A DNA stretch of 64,000 bases from Triplophysa rosa. Taxonomy: Eukaryota; Chordata; Actinopteri; Cypriniformes; Nemacheilidae. The stretch's first letter is position 1. Each line of letters starts with the position of its first letter. The stretch lies in the NCBI RefSeq assembly GCF_024868665.1, contig NC_079914.1, positions 314,980-378,979 on the forward strand, given 5' to 3'. Of the stretch, positions 46,736 through 59,854 are shown one piece after another. The notes beneath the pieces were generated by a model, which worked only from the letters and a program-made list of their open reading frames with translations, had not been told where the DNA came from and ran no database searches. The translations under genes were made by a program, and so were the position numbers.

Positions 46736-49700
46736 GAGTTCATTATTGGCAGTAATGTTATCAAATGCGTGCTCCAGAAGATGAAAGCCGAAAAGAAGTA
46801 CTGGGAAGTTATTTCGTGCAAAAACAGCAACCCTGAATGCGAAGAGTTTCTCGAACTTTTGAGCTGTATTTCTCGTTGGTCTGGTCCTCACCAGCCTGCT
46901 AAACCTGGGACAGTGAAACTTTGTCAAGCAGTTACTTTGCTTCCCAGATGTGAGCACCTGGTCTACCTGGTAACACAAAAATTTCCCCAGGAAGCACAGT
47001 CATCGTTGAACCCACTACTTCTCGTTCGGCATCCCGTCATGTTCTTGTTGGACGTGTAGTGACTCCTTTGTGGGGGGATTGATGGCTGCCGATGAAGATT
47101 CTGAACCCCACACAGTCTCCAATAACTCTTCGTTGTAACGCTAAGCTGGCTGATGTGTCCCCTTGTTTGGCAGTGGAGGATGTTACTGTCATGCAAGGCA
47201 TGTGCAGACCTCATGATCTTCCTGTCGCAGCTTTCCCAAAGCCCATTCCATCTGTTGACTCTATGCGGTTACTGCACGAGTATGGTTTGGGGGACATTGA
47301 TATTGAAGCGTGTGAAGACTCCAAGTCATGGAAGGAGGAGTTGGCAAGCCTTATTTGTCCTATCATGATGTTTTCTCCAAAGACCGACTTGATTGTGGAG
47401 AAGCAAAAGACTTTGTACACAGAATTCATTTGTGCGATGAGCGTCCATTCCATCTGCCCTATCGCCGAATCCCTCCTGCCCACTACCAAAAGTTGAGAGA
47501 GGTTCTTTCTGACATGGAAGAAAAAGACATTATTAGCAAGTCAGCCAGCGAGTATGCATCTCCTTTGGTAATGGTTTGGAAGAAGGATGGATCACTAAGA
47601 GTGATTATAGTGATACAGATTTTCGTTGGCTTAATGCGAAGACTGTCAAGGATGCTCATCCCTTGCCCCATCAGGCGGATTGCCTGGCTTCTCTTGGTGG
47701 CAATCTTCTATTCAGCTCTGTGGACTTAACGTCAGGATTTTACAACGTCCCACTCCATGTGTCTGATCGGCATTACACTGCATTCACAATGTCCATGGGC
47801 TTGTATGAATGTAACCGTCTCCCTCACGGCCTGTGTAATAGTCCTGCATCCGTTATGCGCATGATGCTCAGCATATTTGGAGATCTGAACTTTTCCAGCC
47901 TCTTTTGCTATCTTGACGATTTGCTGGTTTTCACCCGTTCTGAACAACAAGCATTGACACACTTGGAAGTGGTGTTCGCGCGGTTGAGAGCTAGTAATTT
48001 GAAGTTGGCTCCAAAAAAATGTCACTTTCTCAGGTGCTCCATCAAATTTTTGGGCCATGTGATCAGTGGTTCAGGAGTTTCCGTGGATGAAAACAAGGTC
48101 GCTGTCATTTCTGCCTTTCAGAAGAAGGATCTAATGAAAGAGGATGGCCTCACACCTTTACCAAAGAAAATAAGATCATTCTTGGGCATGGTTCTTTACT
48201 ACCAGACCTTCATCCCTGGCTGCTCTCGAATTGCAAAGCCACTGTTCAATTTGACGGCTGGTCAAAAACGTTTGGCAAAAGGCACAAGTAGTCGTAATAG
48301 AACTGGCACTTTCCGGGAGTTGTCTCCCCAAGACTAGACCCCTGCCTGTGATGTCGCCTTTGAGGAGTTGAAAAGAGCTCTTGTCAAGAGTGTGGTGTTA
48401 GCCCACCTTGATTTTGAACATCCTTTTATTCTCTGCACCGATGCATCGTTAGACGGCCTTGGCGCAGTGCTTTCTCAAGTTCCCATTGGCGAGGATAAAG
48501 CACATCCTATAGCATTCGCCAGCAAGTCTTTGAACAATAGGCAAGCCAATTACCCTGCACACAGACTGGAGTTCTTGGCCCTGAAATGGTCCGTATGTGA
48601 CAAGTTTTGCCATTGGCTTAAAGTCCATGAGTTTACTGTATGGACTGATAATAATCCACTCACATACATCATGACAAAACCTAAATTAGATGCGTGTGAA
48701 CAGCGCTGGGTTTCAAAACTTACCCCATACAACTTTCAGATGAAGTACGTCCCTGGCAGATTGAATGTTGTAGCGGATGCACTCAGTCGTGACCTGTTCG
48801 TCAAGCCAGTGAGTCAGCGACTTCTGTCCGAGTCTTACTCTGAACTGCTGAAGCATGTACACAGTGTTGAAGATGGCTCTGTACATAAGACATTCCGTCT
48901 GACGTGTCTTCCGCAGACACTTGACTGTGAATTTGATCAAAACTCTGAGATGGATGTTTCCATGACTGCTGAGGATGTGTCGTCTATCTTGTCATCTTGT
49001 GAGGATTGGGATATAGGAGCTGTTTCCAGAGCTACATCCCTGGCTGATCACATGTGTTCTTTGATTCCTGCCTGTCAAGATGTCTTCCATGCCTTCTCAT
49101 TGTCCGAATTACAGTGTCAGCAGCACGACGATGCAGTTATTTCAAGGGTGTCTTTCTATGTCAGCAGGAAGCGCAGACCTTCCTGGCGCAAGCGTGCGAG
49201 CGAATGAGGATTTGCATGTTTTGAAGATCTTGAAGCAGTGGGACAAACTCTCTTTGCTAAATGGCATTCTGTATAGGACCATCAAAGATCCACTAACAAA
49301 GCAAAAGAAGTTTCAGTTTGTCCTGCCTGTTTCCCTGAGACCGCTAGCTCTCTCTGGTGTTCATGATTTGGCCGGTCACCAAGGTCAGCCACGTACTCTG
49401 TCGTTAGCCCACCAGAGGTTCTTTTGACCTGGGATGGAACGTGATGTACGTGATTATGTTAGAACTTGTACCCGTTGTGTCCTGAGTAAAACTCCAGAGC
49501 CAGCAGCAAGAGCACCCTTGGAGAGCATCAAGACCACTGCCCCATTGGAGCTTGTTGGTATTGATTTCTGGTCTGCTGAGGATAGGAACAATAAATCTGT
49601 GGATGTCTTGGTAATCACGGATCATTTCACCAAGCTAGCTCACGCTTTTCCGTGTCAAAACCAATCTGCTAAGAGTGTTGCTAGGAAACTCTGGGATGGC

Positions 49701-50830
49701 CTCTTCTGTGTTTATGGCTTCCCCCAACGTATCCATTCGGATCAGGGAGCATCTTTTGAGAGCGAGTTGATTGCAGAACTCCTTGATATTGCCGGCATCG
49801 ACAAGTCACAAACTTCCCCATACCACCCCATGGGGAATGGTGGAACCGAAAGGTTCAACAGAACATTGGGTAATATGATGAGATCGCTTCCACCCGGGTC
49901 TAACCAAAAGTGGCCACAGGTAATTCAAACCATGACTTTCGTGTATAACTGCACTGCCCATGAAAGAACTGGATTTGCCCCTTTTTTCCTGATGTTTGGG
50001 AGGGTGCCAAGATTACCTGTTGACCTGATGTTTCAAAGTGTGCTTCGCGATGAGTCGATTTGTGATTACAATGACTATGTTCAATCTCTCATCAGTTATC
50101 TACAATCTGCTATGGTGCTGGCTCAAAGGAACTCTACTGCAGAACAGACACATCAGTCTGCTCAGTACAACAAGAGAGTCAAGGGATTACCTCTCTCTGT
50201 GGGTGATCAAGTTCTCATTGCCAACAAAAGCTGTCGAGGTAAACAGAAGCTTGCCGATAAATGGGTGCCACCATGTATTCTGTTGTTGCTTCTGAACCTT
50301 CCCTGCACATATACAGGATCTGTGACAGAACTGGTCATGAAAAAGTGGTACATCGAAATCTCTTGTTGCCAGTTAACTTTCTCCCTTTTCCCACAACAGA
50401 GTTTGAGTTTTCTGTTGATGAAAGTGTTGGCGATGGTCCTTGTCTCACACCTTCTCAATCTGTATGTGCTGTTGCAGAGTCAGAAATGCATGTCACTGAT
50501 GATTTGTCACATGAAGAATCTCTGTCTATCATTTCTCACATAGCAGTGTATGATGATCGTAATGCTTCTTGGGTCTCATCCCATTCTTCTCACACAGTTT
50601 CTGAAGCACAAGCTGATTTACGTGTTGTTGATTCTTACACTGTAACAAGTACTTTTTCACCTACTGTTCCTACCAGTACACATGCTCCTGTGGTTAACAA
50701 TAACCCTGACAATCGCTACATTACCAGGCTTGGTAAAGTAATTAATCCTGTTTGTAGGCTAATAGAGTCAATGGTTCAACTTGAAACCTTACTTGGTGTG
50801 GAGTCTGTAGCCCTTGTTATTCATGTGTAA
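46736..50830 (+). pseudogene. Decayed Gypsy pol: protease-RT-RNase H-integrase
   Basis: The order here is the normal Ty3/Gypsy one. RT: FHLPYRRIPPAHYQKLREVL (47328 on), DFRWLNAKTVKDAHPLPHQA and CYLDDLLVF (catalytic, about 47910). RNase H 48368-48820: CTDASLDGLGAVLSQ, WTDNNPLTYI, NVVADALSRD. Integrase 49080-50250: GVHDLAGHQGQ, CTRCVLSK, GIDFWS, HSDQGASFESELI, GNGGTERFNRTLGNMM. Frameshifts near 47590 and 49200, a stop at 48337 and one at 49425 make it non-functional. No matching pair of LTRs was found. Confidence 0.85.
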
Positions 50831-51413
50831 GCATGTGTATTGGATTGCACACTTTAATACTAAGTGCTGAAGTTCCTATATGTATATTATGGTTATGTAA
50901 ATGGTCTGAGTTTTTCAAAGTGTAATGGGCACTTTGCGTATGCTTACAACATGTGTAGAGCTTTGGCCAACTTCTTTCATATTTGTATCCCTTGATTGGG
51001 TAGCTGTCTGTGTTGATGGTCTTCACTGTTTTTTTTTCTGGAGTGTAAGACCAAGTGATTCTCATGACCTGTTTTGTTGTTATACTCTGGAAATTTTGTG
51101 TAAATTCTGGGAGGTGAATGTAATAGGTATACAAAGTGTACTACTAAATATTGTTATAATTCACCCAAAAGTGTTCATTTGTACTTTTTGTGGATACCTG
51201 ATCTCAATGTGTGCTTCCCCTTTAAATGTGGTATGATCGCTAGGTGACTTAACTTCCTGTTCTGTCCCCTCCACTTCCCTTTTGTAATGTGATTCAATAG
51301 GAGAGGTAGGTTTATTTTTGGTTTTCTGATAATCCTATTTAATCCTTACTCTAATTATTACTATTATATCTATATATCTTCACCCAAACTTGTGAATAAT
51401 ATTATTTTACTTG
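50831..51413 (+). other. 3' flank of the Gypsy pol, no gene seen
   Basis: AT-rich, no coding sequence. Could be the 3' untranslated part of the element, but no LTR could be matched. Confidence 0.35.
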
Positions 51414-52264
51414 TGTTACGACCCCAAAAGTCTAGGGGTATAAGGGGGTAACATTATTAGAAGAAAAATAAAAAAATAAAGGAAAAATGATGAGGTTACT
51501 CTGTCCCAGCACAAACGACAACATGGGTTTCTGTTCATCCATTTATTGTTGAACAGACAAAATTTAACAAAAGAGCATTGAACAAAAAAATAAATCACAT
51601 AGACTTTGGGAGAGGGTTAAGCCAAATAAACAAATAAATAAACCAAACTCACTGCGCCGCAAGGGGAATGGGAATATAAATAACCCAATACCGGAAAGAA
51701 AATATAAATAAACAACAATTGACTTCCCTGTCTTCCTCGCTGACTATAAACAGGAGAAAACAAAAAGAGGCTACAATTATTAGCAAACAAAAGAGGTAAA
51801 AAAGGCACCGAACTCCCTTTTGCTTTTGTAATGGAATTAACACAGAAGAGATGGATAAGTGAGAGTTAACAATCACCTGTAGCCAGTCTACCCACACGCG
51901 CTAGTAGCATGATAGCAGTAATACATCGTGCAGACAACAACAACAGCAAAATAGAGAACTCAATATTCCACACTTTTGCTCACACAAGAGCACAGTTCCA
52001 ACACCACGAATCCACTCGGTGCCTGGGACAGCAGAGAGGGTAACACTCAGGAGAAGAAGTCTCCACGATGAACAGATTCCTCATCCTTAAAAGCAGTATC
52101 CTCCACACCAGCGGTAATGAGGAGCACCTGTCGCCAATCGGAGGTCTGAGTGAGAGGGACAAAAGAACAACAATTCCCAGCATACAGCACTCACAACCTT
52201 ACACCAACATTGATATTTATTACTCTTATTTTAAAAGAGAAAATACACCTACGGGAACGTAACA
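51414..52264 (-). mobile_element. Solo LTR, 851 bp
   Basis: Begins TGTTACGACCCC and ends GGAACGTAACA, with CTTG directly before (51410-51413) and after (52265-52268). A 4-bp duplication with TG...CA ends and no internal genes fits a solo LTR formed by recombination. A minus-strand AATAAA near 51541-51546 suggests minus orientation. Family not determined, probably Gypsy. Confidence 0.65.
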
Positions 52265-54409
52265 CTTGTATGTGTGATGATTGTTGTCATTTTACACTTT
52301 TTGAGTTGTATTTCTCTTAAACGTGGAAGTGAGCATATGGTGACGTATGCACAACACATTTGTTTTATAGAAGCACAATAAGGGCCTTTTAATCTGAGGC
52401 TGCTTGTATGTTTCTTTGTCGATCAGATTAAATGATCCAGTGAACTGATGCCCGCCGTCCCGTGTCTGTTTCCCACAATACAACACAACGCAAAGTAGAC
52501 CGAGTCTCAAATAACTGGTGTCGCCGGGCATACGCGAGCCACCGGTTACAGTTGCAACATGTATAATGTGAGAGAAGCCAAACTGTGTATTACCTTCTGA
52601 ACACTTTAAAAAAAAATTACAGGAGCTGCCACATACATTTCGAGATTGCCGTTGAATGAGTCAATCTTTTTGAAGTCAACCAACCATTTAACCAATAATT
52701 AAATAGCGGAATGTTTCATATTTGATGCAGTTCAATTTTCAGTTTAAAAACACATCATTTTTAAACTGGGTCACTGCCAGATTGAGGTCAAGGACGACAA
52801 GAGCAGGGACAGTTAACAATTGAAATTTCATGAACGAGTAATTCATTGTGAGCATGAATGTTACATAGTGACTAAACACAAACCACACCAGTCATAAGTG
52901 AACCAAACAGAAGGACATAAACAGTACTCGAGTTGTAAAAAAAAATCAGGGGGGATGGTGGATTGGATTTAACGTTTAGGGACAGATCATTTGTGCTGAT
53001 ATGGTGGGAGACCAACGGTGTACCCTTTTGATTATTGTTTAAGCACAAAGATAATTATTATATTATATTACTCTAAAACAACATGCATGCTATTGATATA
53101 TTACGTATCAGATACTCCTGTCATTGATCTTGACCAAGGCACCTCAGAATTGGAGTTGGTCCCCAGGCTGGCATGGCTACCACTGCTCCTACATGGTTAG
53201 GGTAAATACAGAGGACAAATTTTCCCACTGGGTGCAAGTGCAGCTTCATACTCACAATACCTATAAATCTATTGGGAATTCATCTATTAAATGTTGAAAC
53301 AAAACCTCACAAAACATTGTAAATGAACATGAATTCTCTCAAGTCAAGTCCATTTTAATTTAAGTGCAAGAACAAATGGATTAAACAAATGTACCATTTA
53401 CAAAATCTGAAAATAATACATATAATACAAATACATAGCACCACCTGACATTTCTTAAACTTGAGGTGACCAAACAAAAGACAAAAATGGAGAAGCCAAA
53501 TTAATAACTGATCAGTTCAATGCTGCAATGCTGCCTACCCCATTCTCCCCTACAGTATCTCATAGAATCTTCCAAAGAGTTTCATAATCATTTAAGTAAA
53601 AGTAATGGCTTTGCTTGCACTTGCCATTTATATGTTGTAGAATGTTTGGCGAACGATGACAGATAGCGCGATGACATTCCACCAGATGCCGCTGATCGGA
53701 CAGGACAGAGTAACACGGCGGATAACGCTCATAAAAAAGATTTTTTTCTACTTCGGCTAGTTAAGGAGGCAGGCGTGTGTTGCTTAGGCGGCCGCTGTAA
53801 AGTGCTGTGGGAAACCCTGCAGTAAGATATTCCAGGTGAAACAGAAACCAAATCTAACATTAACTTTGTGAATGTAAAGTCTAACCTGACGTTAGCTAGC
53901 TAGCTGGCATTAGCTAACAAGAAAAAAAGCTCCAAACTAACTAACATCGTTAACTGTGTTGTTTTCGCCTCTGTCCAGAGGTTCCGCCTTTGGTGACATA
54001 TCAAAAGTATTCCTGACTCTTGACTTACCTTCAGTGCTACTTCTTGTCCCTCAGGTCAAGCTGTCCATGTCGCTTGGCCATGATGCTGAAATCACCAGCA
54101 CCTGCGCTGCTATGTCGCTTACTGACGTGACGTCAATTTAAAACAAATCGTCGTGTCATTATGTGTACGTTCCCCTCGTCCACAGTATTTTAGCCTATTC
54201 AATATTCGCAAAAACTAAATGTTGAAATAGTGGTAAATTACCACTGGTAATATTTACACATTCATTGATAAAATAAGAGGGGATGGGAAGGGGGATGGCC
54301 GTTTTAGAAGGGGGATGATTTTGATCATCTTTAATTCAAAGGGGGATGCCATCCCACCTCAACTCCAGTACTGGACATAAAGGACATAAATACACCCACA
54401 AATTAACTT
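52265..54409. other. Intergenic, no gene recognised
   Basis: AT-rich DNA with one GC-richer block (about 53640-54150) containing GTTAGCTAGCTAGCTGG. Short frames only. The segment ending GAGCCACCGGTTACA at 52550 looks LTR-end-like but has no partner that I can see. Confidence 0.4.
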
Positions 54410-54711
54410 AGTGATAGTTCACCCAAAAATAAATATTTTGTCATCATTTACTCACCCTTTGTCATTTCAAACCTGTGTGATTTTCTTTCTTCCGCAGAAC
54501 ACAAAAGAAGATGTTTTGAAAAATCATTCACTTGCATTGGTTTTGTGTCCATAAAATAGAAGTGAATGGGGTCCAGTGCTGTTCAGTTACCAACTTTCTT
54601 CAGAACATCTTCTTTTGTGTTCTGCAGAAGAAAGAAAGTCATAAAGGTTTGAAATGACAAGAGGGTGAGTAAATGATGGCAGAATTTTATTTTTTGTATG
54701 AACTATTACTT
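54410..54711. mobile_element. Palindromic MITE common in cyprinids
   Basis: The left arm (AGTGATAGTTCACCC, ATCATTTACTCACCCT, GAACACAAAAGAAGATGTT) is mirrored by the right arm (AACATCTTCTTTTGTGTTC, GGGTGAGTAAATGATGG, ATGAACTATTACTT). Arms of about 120 bp flank about 65 bp. A degenerate relative lies at about 61440-61800. Confidence 0.8.
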
Positions 54712-56446
54712 TAATACACAACAAGTGTGCACTAATCAGAACCAATAATCTATCATGACTACTAGCACAATTTTAAAAAAGAACAATTAAACAGGAAACA
54801 CACAGAACCAAAATTCAAGACATAGAAAATGAAACAAATACAGATTTAACGTAACAAATTTAACCCCCCCCAAAAAAAAATCCAAGCCCTGATATTGCAA
54901 TGCATCTTTTATCAGTGCAATTCAACATGTTTTTTTGTTTCAAAGACGTAATTTTTCTTATAATGCCTAAAATGCTAATAAATCTATGAAACATTCCCCC
55001 CCCATGTTTTTCAAGTATTCTCTAAACTTGCCAAACATCCGTGAGAGAACAGCAGACATAGGACACTCCACCCAGTTCAATATCGGTGTTAAATAATTTT
55101 ATGGAGTGATGTAATAAATCTGATGTAATCCAATTACTTATTATAATTATTGCATATTAGCATGCATGTGTAAAACAAAAACAAATCAAAATCAAATCCC
55201 TTCATTATCACTCAACCATATACACAGGTGCAACAGTAGGTGAAAACGTCTCGGTTACGGATGTAACCTCAGTTCCCTGATGGAGGGAACGAGACGTTGT
55301 GTCGAACCGACAGATGGGGTTCGTCCCTGAGAACCAATCGCTTCCGACTTCTTAGAAAAGGCCAATGAAAATTGGCGAATGAAATTTGCATGCCGGACTC
55401 CGCCCCAGGATATTCAGGTATAAAAGGGAGACGGCGTGCCTCATTCATTTACCTTAGTTCTGAGGAGCCTGAGACATCTCACGACTGCTGCAGTGGACAG
55501 CACGTGTTGTGGCAAGGAGGACACAACGTCTCATTCCCTCCATCAGGGAACTGAGGTTACATCCGTAACCGAGACGTTCCCTTTCTGACGGTCTCTCGAC
55601 GTTGTGTCGAACCGACAGATGGGGTTCCTATGGAAAACGCCATAACACTGTGCCCTGTCACAATCTCTAGTGAAGCGACAGTGACTGGCCTGGGCGTGTC
55701 AGCCGTGAGCACTACCGCGAAATTGTAACCTACCAGTGGGTAGGTAGGGGGTCCCAGAGCTTTCTTGAAAGGTGGGAAGGCCCCTGCCTTCGGCCTCACA
55801 GGCGGCGGCCTTGTTTCTCTAACAGCGAGAAGCCGCCCGGTACCGTAAGGCCACTGGGTAAGCGCTACTTCCTCAAGTGGGGGATGTGCTACAGAGACCA
55901 CTTCCTACCCCAGGGAGGAGTCTAGTGGAGATACCAACATGGTCTCACCGATAGGGGAGAGCTCATGGGAAGAAAGTGCGGACTGAAGGAGTTCACCGCG
56001 AGGTGGAGGTCCACCTAGGGAGGTCATGGGTTACCAAGGTGGGAACCAGCATGAGGATACATCAGACAGAACCGCCCTACTGGGGGGTTGCAACGTCTGG
56101 TAGCACTAGGTCTGGTTAGAGCTATGTTGCGAATAACTCCAGAGATACCCGGCCTAAGGGGCAGGGCTGCTCTGCCAGCCCGCCCGCAGGAGGTGCTTGC
56201 TAGTGATGGATGGAGTGCCTGTTCTTCACCCAGTGGGGGAAGAAGGGAGGCTAGTTAGTACGCTGACCCCCTTAGGAAAAAGGGGGGAAGGTACTGTCAT
56301 AGGCGTACACCCTACCGGCCGCCAGTCTTGCCTGATGCCTGCAAGACTCGAGCCGATACCGGTTTTACGCAGAGGCTGTAAGACCTCGCGAAGGTGATGG
56401 GTGCAGCCCAACCCGCAGCTCTGCAGATGTCTGCCAGAGAGGCGCT

Positions 56447-57105
56447 TCAAGCCAGTGCCCACGAGGAGGCTGTACTCCGTGTGTAGAGAGCTCTCACCCA
56501 CTGGGCGTAGGCGATTTTAGGACAGGTACGCCATAGTGACGGCATCCATGATCCAGTGCGCCAATCTCTGTTTGAGACAGCCCTCCCTGCTGATCTCCAA
56601 AACAGACAAAGAACTGCTGAGAGCTTCTGTGGCTCTGCGTGCGGTCCAAGCAGAGGCGCAATGCGCGTACTGGACACAACACGGATGAGGTTGGGTCTTC
56701 CTCCCCTGTGGGGAGCGCCTGTAAGTTCACCACCTGGTGTAGGGGGAGTGGTGGGAACTTTGGGCACGTAGCCGGGCCGGGGTCTCAGGATAGCGTGAGA
56801 ATCACCAGGCCCGAGTTCTAGGCAATCTGTGGACATGGAGAATGCTTTTAGGTCCGCTACCCTCTTGAGCGCCATCCGGAGAGCCGTCTTCATCGTAAGG
56901 TGAGAAAACGCGGCATCTCCGAGGGGCTCCAGGACCGCATCAAGGTCACAAGAGGGTACGGAACAAGCCCCTTAGGAACCAAATGATCAGGTTGTGCTGT
57001 CCTAGAGATTACCAGCAAAGAGTCGTGATGAGCGGCAATAGCGGCTCCATACACGTTCAGTGTGGAAGGGGAGAGATTACTCTCGAGTCTCTGGAAGGAC
57101 AGCAC
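56447..57105 (-). pseudogene. DIRS tyrosine recombinase relic
   Basis: Minus-strand frames carry LSPSTLNVYGAAIAAHH (N-terminal core), TALRMALKRVADLKAFSM, AILRPRPGYVPKVPTTP and ALYTRSTASSWALA. These fit the catalytic domain of fish DIRS recombinases. The box that normally carries a histidine and an arginine reads LYTR, so the histidine appears lost, and frames change at about 56730 and 56893. Inactive. Confidence 0.8.
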
Positions 57106-57389
57106 CTACCCGATCAAGCAAACAATGGGCTGTAAAACCCGTTGAACATCTCGGCTAGCGGGACGAGCACGATCGTTTCCTCACCAGAGGGGTAGCGACT
57201 TCGGCCCAAAGCACGGGAGCATCCTTGCCTCTGCTGAGGTTGAGAGGATGCCCCGAAACTTGGGCGGGCGTCTGGGGAGTTGGATCGCATAGCCGAGACG
57301 GACCGTATCCCGTAGTCACTGTGACGGTTTGGGAGGCTCTTGTCAGGCTCCCAGGGACCGAGACAGGGAGGCTAGGGGTACGTTCTGCT

Positions 57390-58676
57390 TCATCGACCTC
57401 CTGGGGGGGTGGTTCGATGGCTGGCAATGTGGATCCCTCGCCGTGGGGGGGCCCCCGGAGAGGAGATCAGTTCTGCTGTTTTACCTGCCTGGCGATGATG
57501 TAGCACAATGCACCATCGATTGAGAGTGCATAGGCTGATGATTATCATCAACATTGGGTCTTGCCTAAACGTTGAGTTGCCAAACACCGTCGTGTAGAGG
57601 GGGTGAGAGTGGCTGTGATAATACCCAGACGATGATGTAGCACAACGCACCGTCGATTGAGAGTGCTTAGGCTGCTGATTATCCTCGACATTGGGTCTCG
57701 CCGTGACGCAACGTCGAGTTGCCGAACACTGTCGTGTAGAGGGTGAGAGCGGCTGTGATAAACGCCCAGAGAGAGAGAAAACTCTTAGAAGTGGGCTGTT
57801 GGGACGGGGCAGGAACTGTCCCGGATCGACCACCAGCAATGGAATGGCTGGGGTCAGGCCCGAAGGTATTCTCGATCTCCCTGGGGTCTTCCCATGAGGG
57901 CCGCTGTGGCTTCCGCCGCGGCTGCTGACGGGGTGGTGGTCTCCTCTTCGATGTCTCGAAGAGGACCAGGGCTGCTGGGAAGCAGACGGTGCACGGGATC
58001 TCGGCGGCCAGAGGGCGGTTGAGTCGCGGCTGGGGAGGACATACTTGATATCCTCTGTCTGCTCCCTAACTGTCGAGAACTGCAGCTCGACAGTATCACC
58101 AAACAGCCCCCCTTGCGAGATGGGTGCATCGAGAAAGCGGACTTTCTCGGCGTTACTCATCTGTGCAAGGTTCAGCCAGAGGTGTCTCTCCTGGACCACA
58201 AGTGTGGACATCGCCTGACCCAGGGCCTGCGCGATCACCTTGGTCGCCCGTAGAGCGAGGTCAGTGACGCCGCGGAGTTCCTGCATAAGCGCTGGGTCGG
58301 TCTTACCCTCGTGGAGCTCTCTCCGTGCATTGGCCTGCAAGAAGGCCATAGCATGGAGAGAGGGGACAGCTTGGTCCGCAGCAGAGTAAGCTCTCGACAC
58401 CTCAGATGCCGAAAAGCCTACGTGCTTTGGACGGGAGTCTAGGTCGAGCCCCTGGAGGACATCGACGTATCCTCTAGCTGCCCCACCATCGAGGGAAGAA
58501 AGGGTGATGGAACTAGTTGACGTCAACGTGCCGAAGGGGGCGTTCCAGGTCGTACTAGGTTCCTCATGCACTTCCTGGGGAACACGGCACTGGGGGCGAG
58601 TGCGGCTTGGAGCCACTCTCAAGCCCGATGTACCATGTATCCAGCCGCGAGCGTTGGGAGAGGCAGTGCGGTGCAC
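57390..58676 (-). pseudogene. DIRS gag-like ORF1
   Basis: A 428-codon open frame. The conserved part is roughly residues 90-220: LHAMAFLQANARRELHEGK, LRGVTDLALRATKVIAQALG, LVVQERHLWLNLAQMSNAEK, FLDAPISQGGLFGDTVELQF. The C-terminal half is low-complexity and runs through a tandem duplication (57494-57768), so its end is not original. Upstream frames (58564-58863) carry the acidic N-terminal part in another frame. Confidence 0.8.
57494..57768. repeat. Tandem duplication of a 137-bp unit
   Basis: 57494-57630 and 57631 to about 57768 are near-identical; both start GATGATGTAGCACAA and end with GTGATAA...CCCAGA. It lies inside the DIRS element, next to the missing RT region. Confidence 0.85.
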
Positions 58677-59854
58677 CGCAACCCAATGCCGGCGGCCCGG
58701 GAAAGCATGGCTGACTTTCGACGTCCGCTTCTTCCTGAGCTCGACCCCCTGAGGGAGGGAGCTTCAAGGAATCGTCAGAGTCTAATGCCAGTAAGTCACC
58801 CTCCGATGCTGCAACCGACATCTCATCATCACGTACCGTGTCCGATACGTGATTGAGGAACAAGACGGTGGGACCGTCTCATGGGGAGCAGTCAGACGAG
58901 CAAGATGAGGTGCGAACGGTCCGCGAGCCAGTGGCTGACGGATTAGCGCTCACAGTAATCTTCATATCACCCTCGCTGCTCGCCGTAGCGGGCGGCAGGG
59001 CCGTAGTCCTGCCGTCACGGAACGGGAAGCAGACGAGGTGGAGGCTGAGTCCCGTGGGAACACAGCCACCCGTGACGCAACGTCTGAATCGTCAACCGCC
59101 CGCAGTGCGGGCAGGACGTATGCACAACATCTGCCCCAGCATACTGGAAGCAGACATCGTGTCCGTCCCCCTCCTCGATGAGTGTGTTGCACCCACGAGA
59201 ACAACAGGACATGCCACGCTGGAGAAATTTGCTCTTTTAGAGAAAAAACTCGAACACTTCTGGAACCGCCGAGACGCCCAGTGGAAGTTGCTGCAGGAAG
59301 GGACAGTCCGCTGCACCACGTCGTAGAGCCGGCAGTCTTGTAGTTGCTACTTGTAGCGAAGTCTGTTGATCATGAGCGAAGGCTCCGAAGAACAAAAGGT
59401 GAATGAATGAGGCACGCCGTCTCCCTTTTATACCCGGATATCCGGGGACGGAGTCTGGCATGCAAATTTCATTCGCCAATTTTCATTGGCCTTTTCTAAG
59501 AAGTCGGAAGCGATTGGTTCTCAGGGACGAACCCCATCTGTCGGTTCGACACAACGTCGAGAGACCGACAGAAAGTGAACTTGGGTGCAGTTCCCACCAA
59601 CACGGCAGTATGACAGATTACAAGTAACAAAGAATTACAAAATAAGTGCAGTACTGCAATAATGTATCCCAATGGTGCCTCAAAGAAAAAAGGCTCGTAC
59701 ATCTGTTTAACAGCCCGTTAAATTAAAATCATCTGTTCAGTTTCATGTCAACATGCTGTTATGTAGCCATGATGGGCAGGTTCACTTTGGTATTGGGACA
59801 GATGTAGTTTGGGTCTCAAAGTTGTTGCTTCTATCGAGCATTAGAGTGATAAAT

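Larger units (their letters stand above)
55247..59577 (-). mobile_element. DIRS-like tyrosine-recombinase retrotransposon, RT missing
   Basis: Outer inverted repeats: 55292-55455 matches the reverse complement of 59392-59560 almost throughout (GAACCAATCGCTTCCGACTT and more). The segment at 55575-55617 (CTTTCTGACGGTCTCTCGAC...) repeats the outermost part of the right end, like the internal complementary region of DIRS elements. An additional inverted pair lies at 55248-55303 and 55521-55575. On the minus strand, gag (57390-58676) is followed by a tyrosine recombinase relic (56447-57105). The 284 bp between them cannot hold RT and RNase H. Confidence 0.8.

Noticed and set aside
54594..54711. 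Separate regulatory element near 54.6 kb
   Set aside because: It is the right arm of the palindromic MITE 54410-54711.
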